Origin: Legionella bononiensis
GTDB lineage: Bacteria > Pseudomonadota > Gammaproteobacteria > Legionellales > Legionellaceae
Length of the DNA: 64,000 nucleotides
Assembly (NCBI RefSeq): GCF_016786215.1
Contig: NZ_JADOBG010000023.1
Coordinates: 124,001-188,000 of the forward strand
Direction of reading: 5' to 3'
A program made the position numbers and the translations under genes. The notes beneath the pieces were generated by a model. The model was not told the DNA's origin, searched no databases, and was given only the letters and a program-made list of their open reading frames with translations. Of this stretch, positions 54,185-62,172 are shown piece after piece. How positions within the stretch are numbered: the stretch's first letter is position 1; each line of letters opens with the position of its first letter.

Positions 54185-54509
54185 AGGGTCACCCTGTCAG
54201 CTAAAATAGTATTTCTTATAATTCAAGTTGTACCATGCCACCTGAGAGTAAAATTAAGGCTTCTGGATTCATCAGGACTTACAAAAAACTCCAAAATTTT
54301 CGTTAAAAGAAATTTTTTAATTCGGTCATTTAGTCCATCTAAACTCCCTTATTAAAAATTCCTTTTGCCTCCACCTTGGGGTTTTCGTAAATCTTAATAT
54401 TGTGTCTCTTGAACTATTGGCCTATCTTCATTGTGCTGAGCTGGAGTAAATACGTCAAGAATTATATTTTTTTGTTTAGGAACAATTATTTAAGAATTTT
54501 AACCTATAA
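54185..54509. other. Intergenic stretch holding a duplicated gene fragment
   Basis: No complete gene. 54270-54395 is a degraded copy of the 5' end of the TPR/methyltransferase gene (separate entry). The remainder is AT-rich and forms the upstream region of phoH and the 3' flank of the MFS gene. Confidence 0.55.
54270..54395 (-). pseudogene. Degraded 5' fragment duplicated from the TPR/methyltransferase gene
   Basis: Read on the minus strand, the ATG at 54329 is followed by ACCGAATTAAAAAATTTC, the same as the start of the 45081-46460 gene (MTELKI) but with one extra A, giving a stop after seven residues. About 60 bases upstream (GGGAGTTTAGATGGACTAA) and about 55 downstream (to AAGTCCTGA) also match 46405-46530. 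The rest of the gene is absent. Confidence 0.75.
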
Positions 54510-55712
54510 TTAATAGGCGGCCTCAGCAGCAAGCCGTTCCGCCTTTAATTCCTTGTTGTTAAACACAAATAAAGTACACAGGGCTAAAGCTAAGAGAACA
54601 ATCCCAACGGGAAATAAACTTTCATGATTCAGTAACCTTCCTGAATAGGTGCCAAAAGCCGAGAAACATAAAAGGATAAGGCTGCGGACTGCGGAAGCAG
54701 AGCCACGAAATTCATCAAAACACTGTAACGCTCTGGACGTTGTTCCACCCCAAAGGAGAGCAGAGCTGAATATATACATACTGAGATCAAGAGCATTAAA
54801 AATCTGATAGTCACACCAGCCGAAATAGTTACCTGCCAGGAGTAATACACTGCTGATTAATGCGATGTGTATTCCTAATGAAATGGTTTTATCTACCCCA
54901 AATCGAGTGAATAATTTAGATGCCAGCATAGAACCAAAGAGAAATCCCATTGAGGTGAGCATCAGTAAAAGACCCATTTTGTCTGGAGAGACATGCACAT
55001 GAGAATAATAAAACGGTGCCATAGTCAGAAAACACCATTCACCACAGTTCAACAAACCGAAAAGGGCGATGTAGGAAATAAACGTTTTGTTTTTTAATAT
55101 CTTGCCATAAATACGAAATCTTTCTTTTAAGTCAGGAGCATTAATCGTGGTGTTATTGGATGGATGGTTAGGCAATAAAATCATGATAACGCACAAAATT
55201 GTAGAATATATAGCAATGCCATATAAATTCATGTGCCAACCGTAGAGCACATCAATTTTGCCGCCTATTGCAGGTGCAAAAAGGGGAAGAGCTGCGACAA
55301 GGGTTCCAATCCAGGACATAATCCGAGCTCCGTCATCTTTGTGGTAAAGATCCTGAATTAAGGCCCACCCTGCAACTGGAACGACAACAGCACCTGTTCC
55401 TTGCAGGAAACGACAGGCCAATAGCAGATTGATTGAATCAGCATACAGACTCAACATAGATCCGATAAAGAAAATCAGCATGCCAATAAATAGAGTTTGC
55501 CTTCTTCCTATAAGATCAGCAATGATTCCCCAAATAAGAACGGTTGCAAATTGGCCTATCATAAAAATTGAAATAATCATTTTGACGTCGTTAGATGGAA
55601 CTGCAAAAGATTGTGCAATTTGAGGCAGGCTGGGCAATAAAATATCGGTGGCTACCAACGTAAGTATTGATGAGGCAATAACAATAAACAGTTGAATATT
55701 GCGAATTAGCAT
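54510..55712 (-). CDS. MFS transporter, Bcr/CflA drug-resistance type
   Basis: A 400-residue inner-membrane protein with about twelve hydrophobic helices. Between helices 2 and 3 is the MFS motif A (GIIADLIGRRQTLFIGM, about residues 61-77); ATDILLPSLPQIAQSF in helix 1 is typical of the Bcr/CflA family (DMYLPALP-like), and the motif C region reads GTGAVVVPVAGWALIQD. Substrate unknown. Confidence 0.88.
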   Translation of the reverse strand: MLIRNIQLFIVIASSILTLVATDILLPSLPQIAQSFAVPSNDVKMIISIFMIGQFATVLIWGIIADLIGRRQTLFIGMLIFFIGSMLSLYADSINLLLACRFLQGTGAVVVPVAGWALIQDLYHKDDGARIMSWIGTLVAALPLFAPAIGGKIDVLYGWHMNLYGIAIYSTILCVIMILLPNHPSNNTTINAPDLKERFRIYGKILKNKTFISYIALFGLLNCGEWCFLTMAPFYYSHVHVSPDKMGLLLMLTSMGFLFGSMLASKLFTRFGVDKTISLGIHIALISSVLLLAGNYFGWCDYQIFNALDLSMYIFSSALLWGGTTSRALQCFDEFRGSASAVRSLILLCFSAFGTYSGRLLNHESLFPVGIVLLALALCTLFVFNNKELKAERLAAEAAY

Positions 55713-55828
55713 ATTAAAGTCAGGTTATTATTTGATTGAATTTGCTAATAATAACACAATTTATTAACTCATGTTTGAAATTCCGATATCGACGTTCCGC
55801 GAATTTGGGAGTCTTTGATGAATAACTT

Positions 55829-55859
55829 AATGCGGGATTAGGGAGTGGCATCCCGCATT
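55829..55859 (-). terminator. Hairpin downstream of bcp
   Basis: 10-bp stem AATGCGGGAT/ATCCCGCATT with an 11-base loop. There is no strong T run; may be an mRNA-end hairpin. Confidence 0.45.
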
Positions 55860-55913
55860 TGCAATGGTGTTACAAGTGTTTGACGGAAGAGTTTTTGATT
55901 GTAAGGGATCTTT

Positions 55914-56375
55914 TCAATTTAAAGATTTAACATAATTCAAGACTTCCTCGACATGTCCCTTGACCTTAACTTTTCGCCATTCATGTTTTAAGGTACCAGT
56001 TTTATCTATAATAAACGTACTGCGCTCTATACCACGTACTTGTTTTCCATACATGGATTTCATTTTGATGACATCAAACAATTGGCATAGGTGTTCTTCC
56101 TGATCACTGATTAATTCAAATGGAAAATTGTATTTGCTTTTAAAATGTTCATGAGACTTTAAACTGTCTCTAGACACGCCAAATAGAACAACATCCAGAG
56201 CCTGGAATTGTGAATAAGCGTCCCGAAAATCCTGGCCTTCACTCGTGCATCCAGGTGTTGCGTCTTTAGGATAAAAATAGAGGATCACCGTTTTGCCTTT
56301 ATAATCATGAATATGAGCTTTTAAATTATCGGTTGCCTGGAATTCGAAATTCGGTATTTCCTGACCTATGTGCAT
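55914..56375 (-). CDS. bcp: Bacterioferritin comigratory protein-type peroxiredoxin
   Basis: A 153-residue thiol peroxidase. The peroxidatic cysteine is in YPKDATPGCTSEGQDFRD (about residue 43). E. coli Bcp has a second, resolving cysteine five residues later (TPGCTVQACGLRD); here that position is Gly/Gln. Another cysteine (EEHLCQLFDV) could serve instead, so either a different 2-Cys mechanism or a 1-Cys enzyme. It lies just downstream of smpB on the same strand, 11 bp apart. Confidence 0.9.
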   Translation of the reverse strand: MHIGQEIPNFEFQATDNLKAHIHDYKGKTVILYFYPKDATPGCTSEGQDFRDAYSQFQALDVVLFGVSRDSLKSHEHFKSKYNFPFELISDQEEHLCQLFDVIKMKSMYGKQVRGIERSTFIIDKTGTLKHEWRKVKVKGHVEEVLNYVKSLN

Positions 56376-56386
56376 TTACGTTCTCC

Positions 56387-56857
56387 TTAATGATTCTTTT
56401 TCATGACGCGCGATTTGTCTCTCTGCCATTCTCTGTTTTTGATGGTATCTCTTTTATCATGCTCTTTTTTACCTTTGGCCAAAGCAATTTTTACTTTGAT
56501 TTTATTTTTTTTCCAATATAAGGAGAGCGGTACTATGGTGTATCCTTGCCGTTCAACGCTGCCGATCAAATGATTCAATTCTTTACGGTTTAATAATAAT
56601 TTACGAGTTCGTGTTGGATCGGGTATCGAGTGAGTCGATGCCGTTTGCAAGGGTTGAATTTGCGCTCCTAATAAAAATGCTTCGCCGTATTTAATGATTA
56701 CGTGTGCGTCCGAGAGGTTGACTTTACCTGCGCGCAGGCTTTTTACTTCCCAACCTTCAAGGACGAGACCTGCCTCGTATTGATCTTCTATGTAGAAATC
56801 AAAACCGGCTTTTCTATTCAGCGCTATGCTGGAGTCGAATTGTTTTTTGGTAGTCAT
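56387..56857 (-). CDS. smpB: SsrA-binding protein SmpB
   Basis: Binds tmRNA and brings it to stalled ribosomes. 156 residues. The blocks [40 protein letters not shown] and the basic C-terminal tail ([19 protein letters not shown]) are characteristic. tmRNA itself (ssrA) was not found in the window. Confidence 0.96.
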   Translation of the reverse strand: MTTKKQFDSSIALNRKAGFDFYIEDQYEAGLVLEGWEVKSLRAGKVNLSDAHVIIKYGEAFLLGAQIQPLQTASTHSIPDPTRTRKLLLNRKELNHLIGSVERQGYTIVPLSLYWKKNKIKVKIALAKGKKEHDKRDTIKNREWQRDKSRVMKKNH

Positions 56858-57011
56858 AAGACACCTGAACTATAAAAAAAAGATATTATAACTGAAAGGT
56901 ACGATGAGATACATGCAGGTCGGATTAATGCGCTGGATTGTCAGGCTATTATACCAATAGGGTTTCTTTTAATTTAGGAGACTCAGGTCACTTCTGTATC
57001 ATCTCGTGAAA

Positions 57012-57040
57012 CGTCATCCCTAATTCCATTCGGGATGACG
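57012..57040. repeat. Short palindrome of the GTCATCCC family
   Basis: CGTCATCCC (57012-57020) and GGGATGACG (57032-57040) flank TAATTCCATTC. It is the outer part of the dispersed palindromic repeat without the central section, next to the trhO stop. Confidence 0.65.
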
Positions 57041-57053
57041 ATATGTCGCAGAT

Positions 57054-57839
57054 TTATTTAGGGTATCTCTCATCTTTATAATCTTGTGGCAGCTGAGGAT
57101 AAACGCGCTCTAATTTTTGATCCACTGCGACTCGATCATCAAAAACAAAACATCGTCCTTCCCATAAAGAATCGGTTTCGGGTATTTTTTCAATATAGTT
57201 GAGTATGCCGTCATGCAGCTGGTATACATGCTGAAAGCCTTGTTCTTTCATAAAAGCGGTTGTTTTTTCACAACGAATACCACCAGTACAGTACATGGCA
57301 ATTTTTTTATCTTTTTTATCACTCAGATGACGTTCAACGTATTCAGGAAATTCCCGGAAATTTTCAATATCGGGATTAATTGCATTTTTGAATGCGCCGA
57401 GTTCAAATTCATAATCATTGCGGGTGTCTAACAAAATGACTTCGGGATCCTGAATCAATTCATGCCATTGCTGTGGATCCAGATAGGTGCCTGCATTTAC
57501 TTCAGGATCAACGTTTTGAACGCCCATGGTAACAATTTCTTTGCGGAGTTTAACTTTGGCTTTATCGAATGGATTTTCATTGTCAAAAGTTTCTTTAAAG
57601 TTCAGGTCAGCAAAGCGAGAATCACTATGCATGTATTGATAAAAATGTTCCATCTGCTCTCTATTACCTGCAAAGCCACCATTGATGCCTTCATGAGCCA
57701 GTATAATAGTGCCCTTTATGCCTATTTCACGCATTTTGGCCAGTATGGGTTCTCTCATGGTTTCAAAATCAATCAGAGGCACAAATTTATAAAATGAAGC
57801 AATGACTATTTCTTTCACGTGACTACCTAAAAATGACAT
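57054..57839 (-). CDS. trhO: tRNA uridine-34 hydroxylase, rhodanese family
   Basis: 261 residues. TrhO (YceA, UPF0176) uses a rhodanese-like domain for the oxygen-dependent hydroxylation of U34 in some tRNAs. [13 protein letters not shown] (about residue 42) is the N-terminal domain signature and the rhodanese active-site loop is [15 protein letters not shown] (about residues 178-192, Cys at CTGGIRC). The start is the ATG at 57839. Confidence 0.92.
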   Translation of the reverse strand: MSFLGSHVKEIVIASFYKFVPLIDFETMREPILAKMREIGIKGTIILAHEGINGGFAGNREQMEHFYQYMHSDSRFADLNFKETFDNENPFDKAKVKLRKEIVTMGVQNVDPEVNAGTYLDPQQWHELIQDPEVILLDTRNDYEFELGAFKNAINPDIENFREFPEYVERHLSDKKDKKIAMYCTGGIRCEKTTAFMKEQGFQHVYQLHDGILNYIEKIPETDSLWEGRCFVFDDRVAVDQKLERVYPQLPQDYKDERYPK

Positions 57840-57938
57840 AAAAATTTGGTAAAAATTAACATTTACTCACAATTTAATCAATAGGAATGAATTAAATGCA
57901 CTATTTGAAACCAGTTGTTCTAAATATGACATAATGCG

Positions 57939-57968
57939 TTGACAACAATTTCATACCGATCGTACTCT
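57939..57968 (+). promoter_or_regulatory. Possible promoter of plaC
   Basis: Perfect TTGACA (57939-57944), but the -10 TACTCT (57963-57968, spacer 18) is weak. 53 bases separate it from the ATG. Confidence 0.35.
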
Positions 57969-58021
57969 TAGGATCAAGCTATCGTTAAATTGGGTTTGCT
58001 AGCTTTTATAAGGAGATTTGT

Positions 58022-59329
58022 ATGTATAATCACAATAGAATGTGTCGCTGGCTGTGTATCCTGTTATTTTTTATTCCATTAGTAAGTGCCGCATCCATCC
58101 CTGTTAAATCAATGGTTGTCTTTGGAGACAGTTTATCTGATACAGGAAATACCACTCATCTGCTGAAAAGCTTACGGAGCGAAGAAAACCCCGCTTATAT
58201 TGTTGCTCCTTTTAAAGTTTTTGTTATTAATAAAATGATCGAATTTGCTAACGACTATTATGTTCCTCAAATCGTACTTGATGCCGGTATTCTTGCGGTG
58301 ACCGATTTTTTTGATCATGATTTGGCTCCTTATATTGTTAATTTGATTGCCCAGGTCAAATTGGTACCCATATTACCTGGTAAGCCTTATTGGAAATCCA
58401 GATTTTCAAATGGCCGTGTCTGGAATGAATATCTGGCAGACATGTTATCCATTCAAAAGGACGATGAAGATGTCTATTTAAACCGCGCTTTTGGCGGCAG
58501 TTGGGCTGCAACTTATGATACTCAGCTAACGGTTTGGAATGTGATTCGTCATCCTTTGGGAATCATTAAAACGTTAATTGTAGGGAAATTGATACCACCC
58601 AGCCTGGGATTAACCGTACAGGCCTATTTGTTAGAGCATCGACAATTAAGTAATGAGACTGTTTATTTTGTCTTTTCAGGTGGTAATGATTACATCAATG
58701 CCTTGCAGTATGAGGATAAATACGATCCTGCTGTTATGAGCGCTTATATTGATAATATTGTCGATGGAGTCAGTTCTGCTGTGTTAAAACTGACACAAGC
58801 TGGAGCACGACGTATTATTGTGCTAGGTGTTCCTCATGCGGGAGATACTCCTAAGTTTGTTAAAACAGCAGACAGGGAGCTATTAAATTATGCCTCAGAT
58901 CAGCACAATGAGCGATTGGCGATTCGTGTTGCAGAATGGAAACAACAGTATCCCGACGCCGACATTCTCTTTATTAATACCCAGGAGTATCTGGAACGAG
59001 CCGTAAATGAACCCGGTAACTATGGATTTGCCAACGTGACTGATGCATGCATCGATGTAAAATTCCCTATGTTCCAGGGTCTTGCACATTCGGCTTTCGC
59101 TAATAACTTTGTCCTAAGATACGCTCAGGTACTTCAGTTTAAAGATAAAAGTTTTGCGCCAGGCGAGACAAATTATCACGTCTGTGATGCCCCCGAAGAT
59201 TATTTGTTCTGGGATGAGATTCATCCAAGCACACGAGCCCATCATCATTTTGCTTATGAAGTCTGTTCCGCAATGAAAGATCATGGCTATGATGTACGCT
59301 GTACGAAGCCAGAATCCGCTCGAGCATAG
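58022..59329 (+). CDS. plaC: GDSL lipase / glycerophospholipid:cholesterol acyltransferase PlaC
   Basis: 435 residues. N-terminal signal peptide (WLCILLFFIPLVSAAS); then the GDSL block VVFGDSLSDTGNTTHL (about residues 34-49, nucleophile Ser), the block with SNGRVWNEYLADML, VFSGGNDYINALQY (Asn of the SGNH site) and WDEIHPSTRAHHHFAYEV with catalytic Asp and His. This is the PlaC of L. pneumophila, a type II secreted phospholipase/acyltransferase with a disulfide-loop region that is activated after proteolysis. AAGGAGA 6 bases upstream of the ATG is a strong ribosome site. Confidence 0.94.
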   Translation: MYNHNRMCRWLCILLFFIPLVSAASIPVKSMVVFGDSLSDTGNTTHLLKSLRSEENPAYIVAPFKVFVINKMIEFANDYYVPQIVLDAGILAVTDFFDHDLAPYIVNLIAQVKLVPILPGKPYWKSRFSNGRVWNEYLADMLSIQKDDEDVYLNRAFGGSWAATYDTQLTVWNVIRHPLGIIKTLIVGKLIPPSLGLTVQAYLLEHRQLSNETVYFVFSGGNDYINALQYEDKYDPAVMSAYIDNIVDGVSSAVLKLTQAGARRIIVLGVPHAGDTPKFVKTADRELLNYASDQHNERLAIRVAEWKQQYPDADILFINTQEYLERAVNEPGNYGFANVTDACIDVKFPMFQGLAHSAFANNFVLRYAQVLQFKDKSFAPGETNYHVCDAPEDYLFWDEIHPSTRAHHHFAYEVCSAMKDHGYDVRCTKPESARA

Positions 59330-59338
59330 AGCAATTGA

Positions 59339-59373
59339 TTGCCTGAACAAAATTTGTAGTATTGTTCAGGCAA
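59339..59373 (+). terminator. Probable terminator of plaC
   Basis: Perfect 12-bp stem TTGCCTGAACAA (59339-59350)/TTGTTCAGGCAA (59362-59373), 11-base loop, followed by TTGCCTT. It begins 9 bases after the stop; T tract is modest. Confidence 0.65.
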
Positions 59374-59573
59374 TTGCCTTAGTGATTTACTCATGTTTAT
59401 GGCATAATTCCTCTTTTTAATTGAAATGCCTCATCTTTGGTGAGGGATATTTTTCTTCGCAATCTAAATTGAGTTATGAATTGTCATTGAAAATTAATCA
59501 TAAACCGAATTTAGGTACTATAAATAAATAGATAGAACATCTATAAAGCGGTTTCTGGAATGAGGAGCGGGTT

Positions 59574-61388
59574 ATGTGTGGGATTATGGGAGTTGTTTCA
59601 GAAAGGGATATCAGCAAAGTCTTGCTGGAAGGATTACGTCGTTTGGAATATAGAGGATATGATTCTGCAGGAATCGCAGTAATAGATAATAATTCACGAT
59701 TAAAACGAGTTCGAATTCAGGGTAAAGTACAGAATTTGGCCGATGCGATGCAAGAAACGGCAATTGCCGGTAATACTGGAATCGCCCATACTCGTTGGGC
59801 AACCCATGGAAAACCTTCAGAGCAAAATGCGCATCCTCATCTGTCTCATGGGCAAATTGCATTGGTTCACAATGGGATTATTGAAAATCACGATCATTTA
59901 AGACAACGGCTTATTACGAGTGGCTATCAATTCACCTCTGAAACAGATACTGAAGTTGCGGCTCATTTAATTCATTTCTATTACATACAGCATGAAAACT
60001 TATTATTGGCAGTACAAACTGCTGCGGCAGAGATGCATGGTGCTTTTGCTCTAGGAGTAATTCATCAGCAAAGACCGCTTGAACTGGTTGCCATACGTAA
60101 AGGCAGTCCTCTGGTTGTGGGTCTGGGAATTGGTGAGAACTTTATCGCATCTGATGCTCTCGCCTTAAGATCTTTTGCCCAATCGGTTATTTATCTGGAA
60201 GAAGGGGACAGTGCGTGCATTACTGCCCATCAGGTACAAATATATAATGCTGGAAGAGAACTGGTTGAGCGAACTGCCCATACACTAACTACTGATTCAG
60301 AAATAGTCAGTAAAGGGCCTTATCGACATTTCATGCTAAAAGAAATATTCGAGCAGACCAAAGTGCTTACGGATACTATCGAAGGCCGTATTAACAGTCC
60401 CGAAGTACTCAAAGCCAGTTTTGGAGAACGTGCTTCCCACGTATTCCCTCAAGTAAAACAAATTCATATAGTCGCCTGCGGTACCAGCTATCATGCGGGT
60501 CTGATTGCCAAATATTGGTTGGAATCGCTGGCTGGACTTCCTACTCAAGTAGAAATTGCCAGTGAATATCGCTATCGAGATGTGGTTGTTTCAGAAAACA
60601 CCTTGTTTATCACCGTGTCACAATCGGGTGAAACAGCAGATACTTTGGCTGCCTTGTATAAAGCAAAGAAAATGAATTACTTAGCCAGTCTGGCCATCTG
60701 TAATGTTGCCACCAGTACTTTGGTGCGAGAAGCGGATTGCGTTTTTTTAACTCGTGCTGGAATTGAAATTGGTGTCGCCTCTACCAAGGCGTTTACTACA
60801 CAGCTGGCTGCCTTTTTGATGTTGGCCGCGGCACTGTGTCATGATGACAGGGCACAGGAAGTATTAAGTCAATTACAGGAGCTCCCTGCGTGTTGTGAAC
60901 GTATTTTAAAGATGAATGAAGAAATCGAAACCTTATCTGCTTTATTTGTGAATAAAGCTCATGCATTATTTTTAGGCCGTGGGGTCCAGTATCCCGTCGC
61001 TCTGGAAGGTGCTTTAAAACTTAAGGAAATTTCATACATTCATGCTGAAGCATATCCTGCCGGTGAATTAAAGCACGGTCCTCTTGCCTTAGTCGATAAA
61101 GATATGCCGGTAATCGCGGTTGCACCAAATGATGAACTTTTGGATAAATTAAAATCCAATCTGCATGAGGTGAGTGCGCGAGGCGGACAATTGTTTGTGT
61201 TTGTAGATGATTCTCAAGACTGGAAAGCAAATGGTGCACGCTTGATTAAAGTGCCATCCTGCGGTTCCTGGGTTGCTCCAATAGCATATACTCTCCCATT
61301 GCAATTATTGGCCTATCACGTTGCGGTAGCCAAAGGTACGGATGTGGATCAACCACGTAATCTTGCTAAATCGGTGACTGTTGAGTGA
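59574..61388 (+). CDS. glmS: Glutamine-fructose-6-phosphate aminotransferase
   Basis: Makes glucosamine-6-phosphate, the entry to UDP-GlcNAc. 604 residues. The N-terminal cysteine of the glutaminase is in CGIMGVVSERD (residue 2, exposed after Met removal); RLEYRGYDSAGIAV follows. The SIS isomerase half begins near 285 with VACGTSYHAGLIAKYW and includes TVSQSGETADTLAAL and LFLGRGVQYPVALEGALKLKE; it ends KSVTVE as usual. The start is preceded by GAGGAGCGGG. No glmS ribozyme was recognised upstream (not expected in this group). Confidence 0.97.
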   Translation: MCGIMGVVSERDISKVLLEGLRRLEYRGYDSAGIAVIDNNSRLKRVRIQGKVQNLADAMQETAIAGNTGIAHTRWATHGKPSEQNAHPHLSHGQIALVHNGIIENHDHLRQRLITSGYQFTSETDTEVAAHLIHFYYIQHENLLLAVQTAAAEMHGAFALGVIHQQRPLELVAIRKGSPLVVGLGIGENFIASDALALRSFAQSVIYLEEGDSACITAHQVQIYNAGRELVERTAHTLTTDSEIVSKGPYRHFMLKEIFEQTKVLTDTIEGRINSPEVLKASFGERASHVFPQVKQIHIVACGTSYHAGLIAKYWLESLAGLPTQVEIASEYRYRDVVVSENTLFITVSQSGETADTLAALYKAKKMNYLASLAICNVATSTLVREADCVFLTRAGIEIGVASTKAFTTQLAAFLMLAAALCHDDRAQEVLSQLQELPACCERILKMNEEIETLSALFVNKAHALFLGRGVQYPVALEGALKLKEISYIHAEAYPAGELKHGPLALVDKDMPVIAVAPNDELLDKLKSNLHEVSARGGQLFVFVDDSQDWKANGARLIKVPSCGSWVAPIAYTLPLQLLAYHVAVAKGTDVDQPRNLAKSVTVE

Positions 61389-62050
61389 GTAAGGGGCATC
61401 AATTTTGGACTGAATTATGGGAGCAGGGACTCACTCCGTTCCATAAAGACGTAGTGAATCCTGATCTCATCAGGTATTGGCCAGAGCTAAATCTTGCTGC
61501 ACCTGCCACAGTCCTTGTTCCATTATGTGGAAAAAGTCTGGACATGCTTTGGTTGTCTCAGCACGGTTTTCATGTCATAGGGATAGAGCTTAGTGAACAG
61601 GCAGTACACCAATTCGCTAATGAACATCATTTATCGTTTCATCAAAAGATCAACGGCCAGTTTATTCATTATTTTAATGACCAGTTCAGTATATGGGTTG
61701 CGGATATATTTAACCTGCCCCCTGCGTTCATTACACCTGTAGATGCTATATATGACCGGGCTGCTTTAATCGCATTGCCCGGCAAATTACGCTCTGCATA
61801 TGTTAATGTCTGTTTAAACTGGTTAAAGCCAGGGGGGGAGATTTTGCTGAAAACAATGAGATATAATCAAGAAGAGATGCAAGGGCCTCCATACAGCGTT
61901 ACTGATGAAGAGGTACGAGCGCTTTATAAAAACTGCGATGAGGTTCGATGCCTGAGCAGTATTTCCAGTACACGGGATTCAACTGATCCCTTGTTTGCAA
62001 GAGGTTTAAAAATTGTAAATGATACGGTGTGGTCTATTAAAAACGTATAG
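61385..62050 (+). CDS. tpm: Thiopurine S-methyltransferase
   Basis: A 221-residue SAM-dependent methyltransferase. FWTELWEQGLTPFHKDVVN at the start and VLVPLCGKSLDMLWL (SAM motif, about residues 45-59) are hallmark blocks; DAIYDRAALIALP follows. Family members methylate thiopurines or selenium/tellurium compounds. GTG start overlaps the glmS stop (GTGA), so it is translationally coupled. Confidence 0.93.
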   Translation: MSKGHQFWTELWEQGLTPFHKDVVNPDLIRYWPELNLAAPATVLVPLCGKSLDMLWLSQHGFHVIGIELSEQAVHQFANEHHLSFHQKINGQFIHYFNDQFSIWVADIFNLPPAFITPVDAIYDRAALIALPGKLRSAYVNVCLNWLKPGGEILLKTMRYNQEEMQGPPYSVTDEEVRALYKNCDEVRCLSSISSTRDSTDPLFARGLKIVNDTVWSIKNV

Positions 62051-62172
62051 TTTTTTTTGGGATAGTAGGTGAGGGTGGTTTTTGAAATTATTATTGGATA
62101 CTTTATATATCGCAACAGGACCTGTTGAGTATATAATGTGTCGATTTTTTATCATGTTTTACGGGGATGTGA

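Noticed and set aside
59330-59573. glmS ribozyme
   Set aside because: No recognisable ribozyme core; these occur mainly in Gram-positive bacteria.
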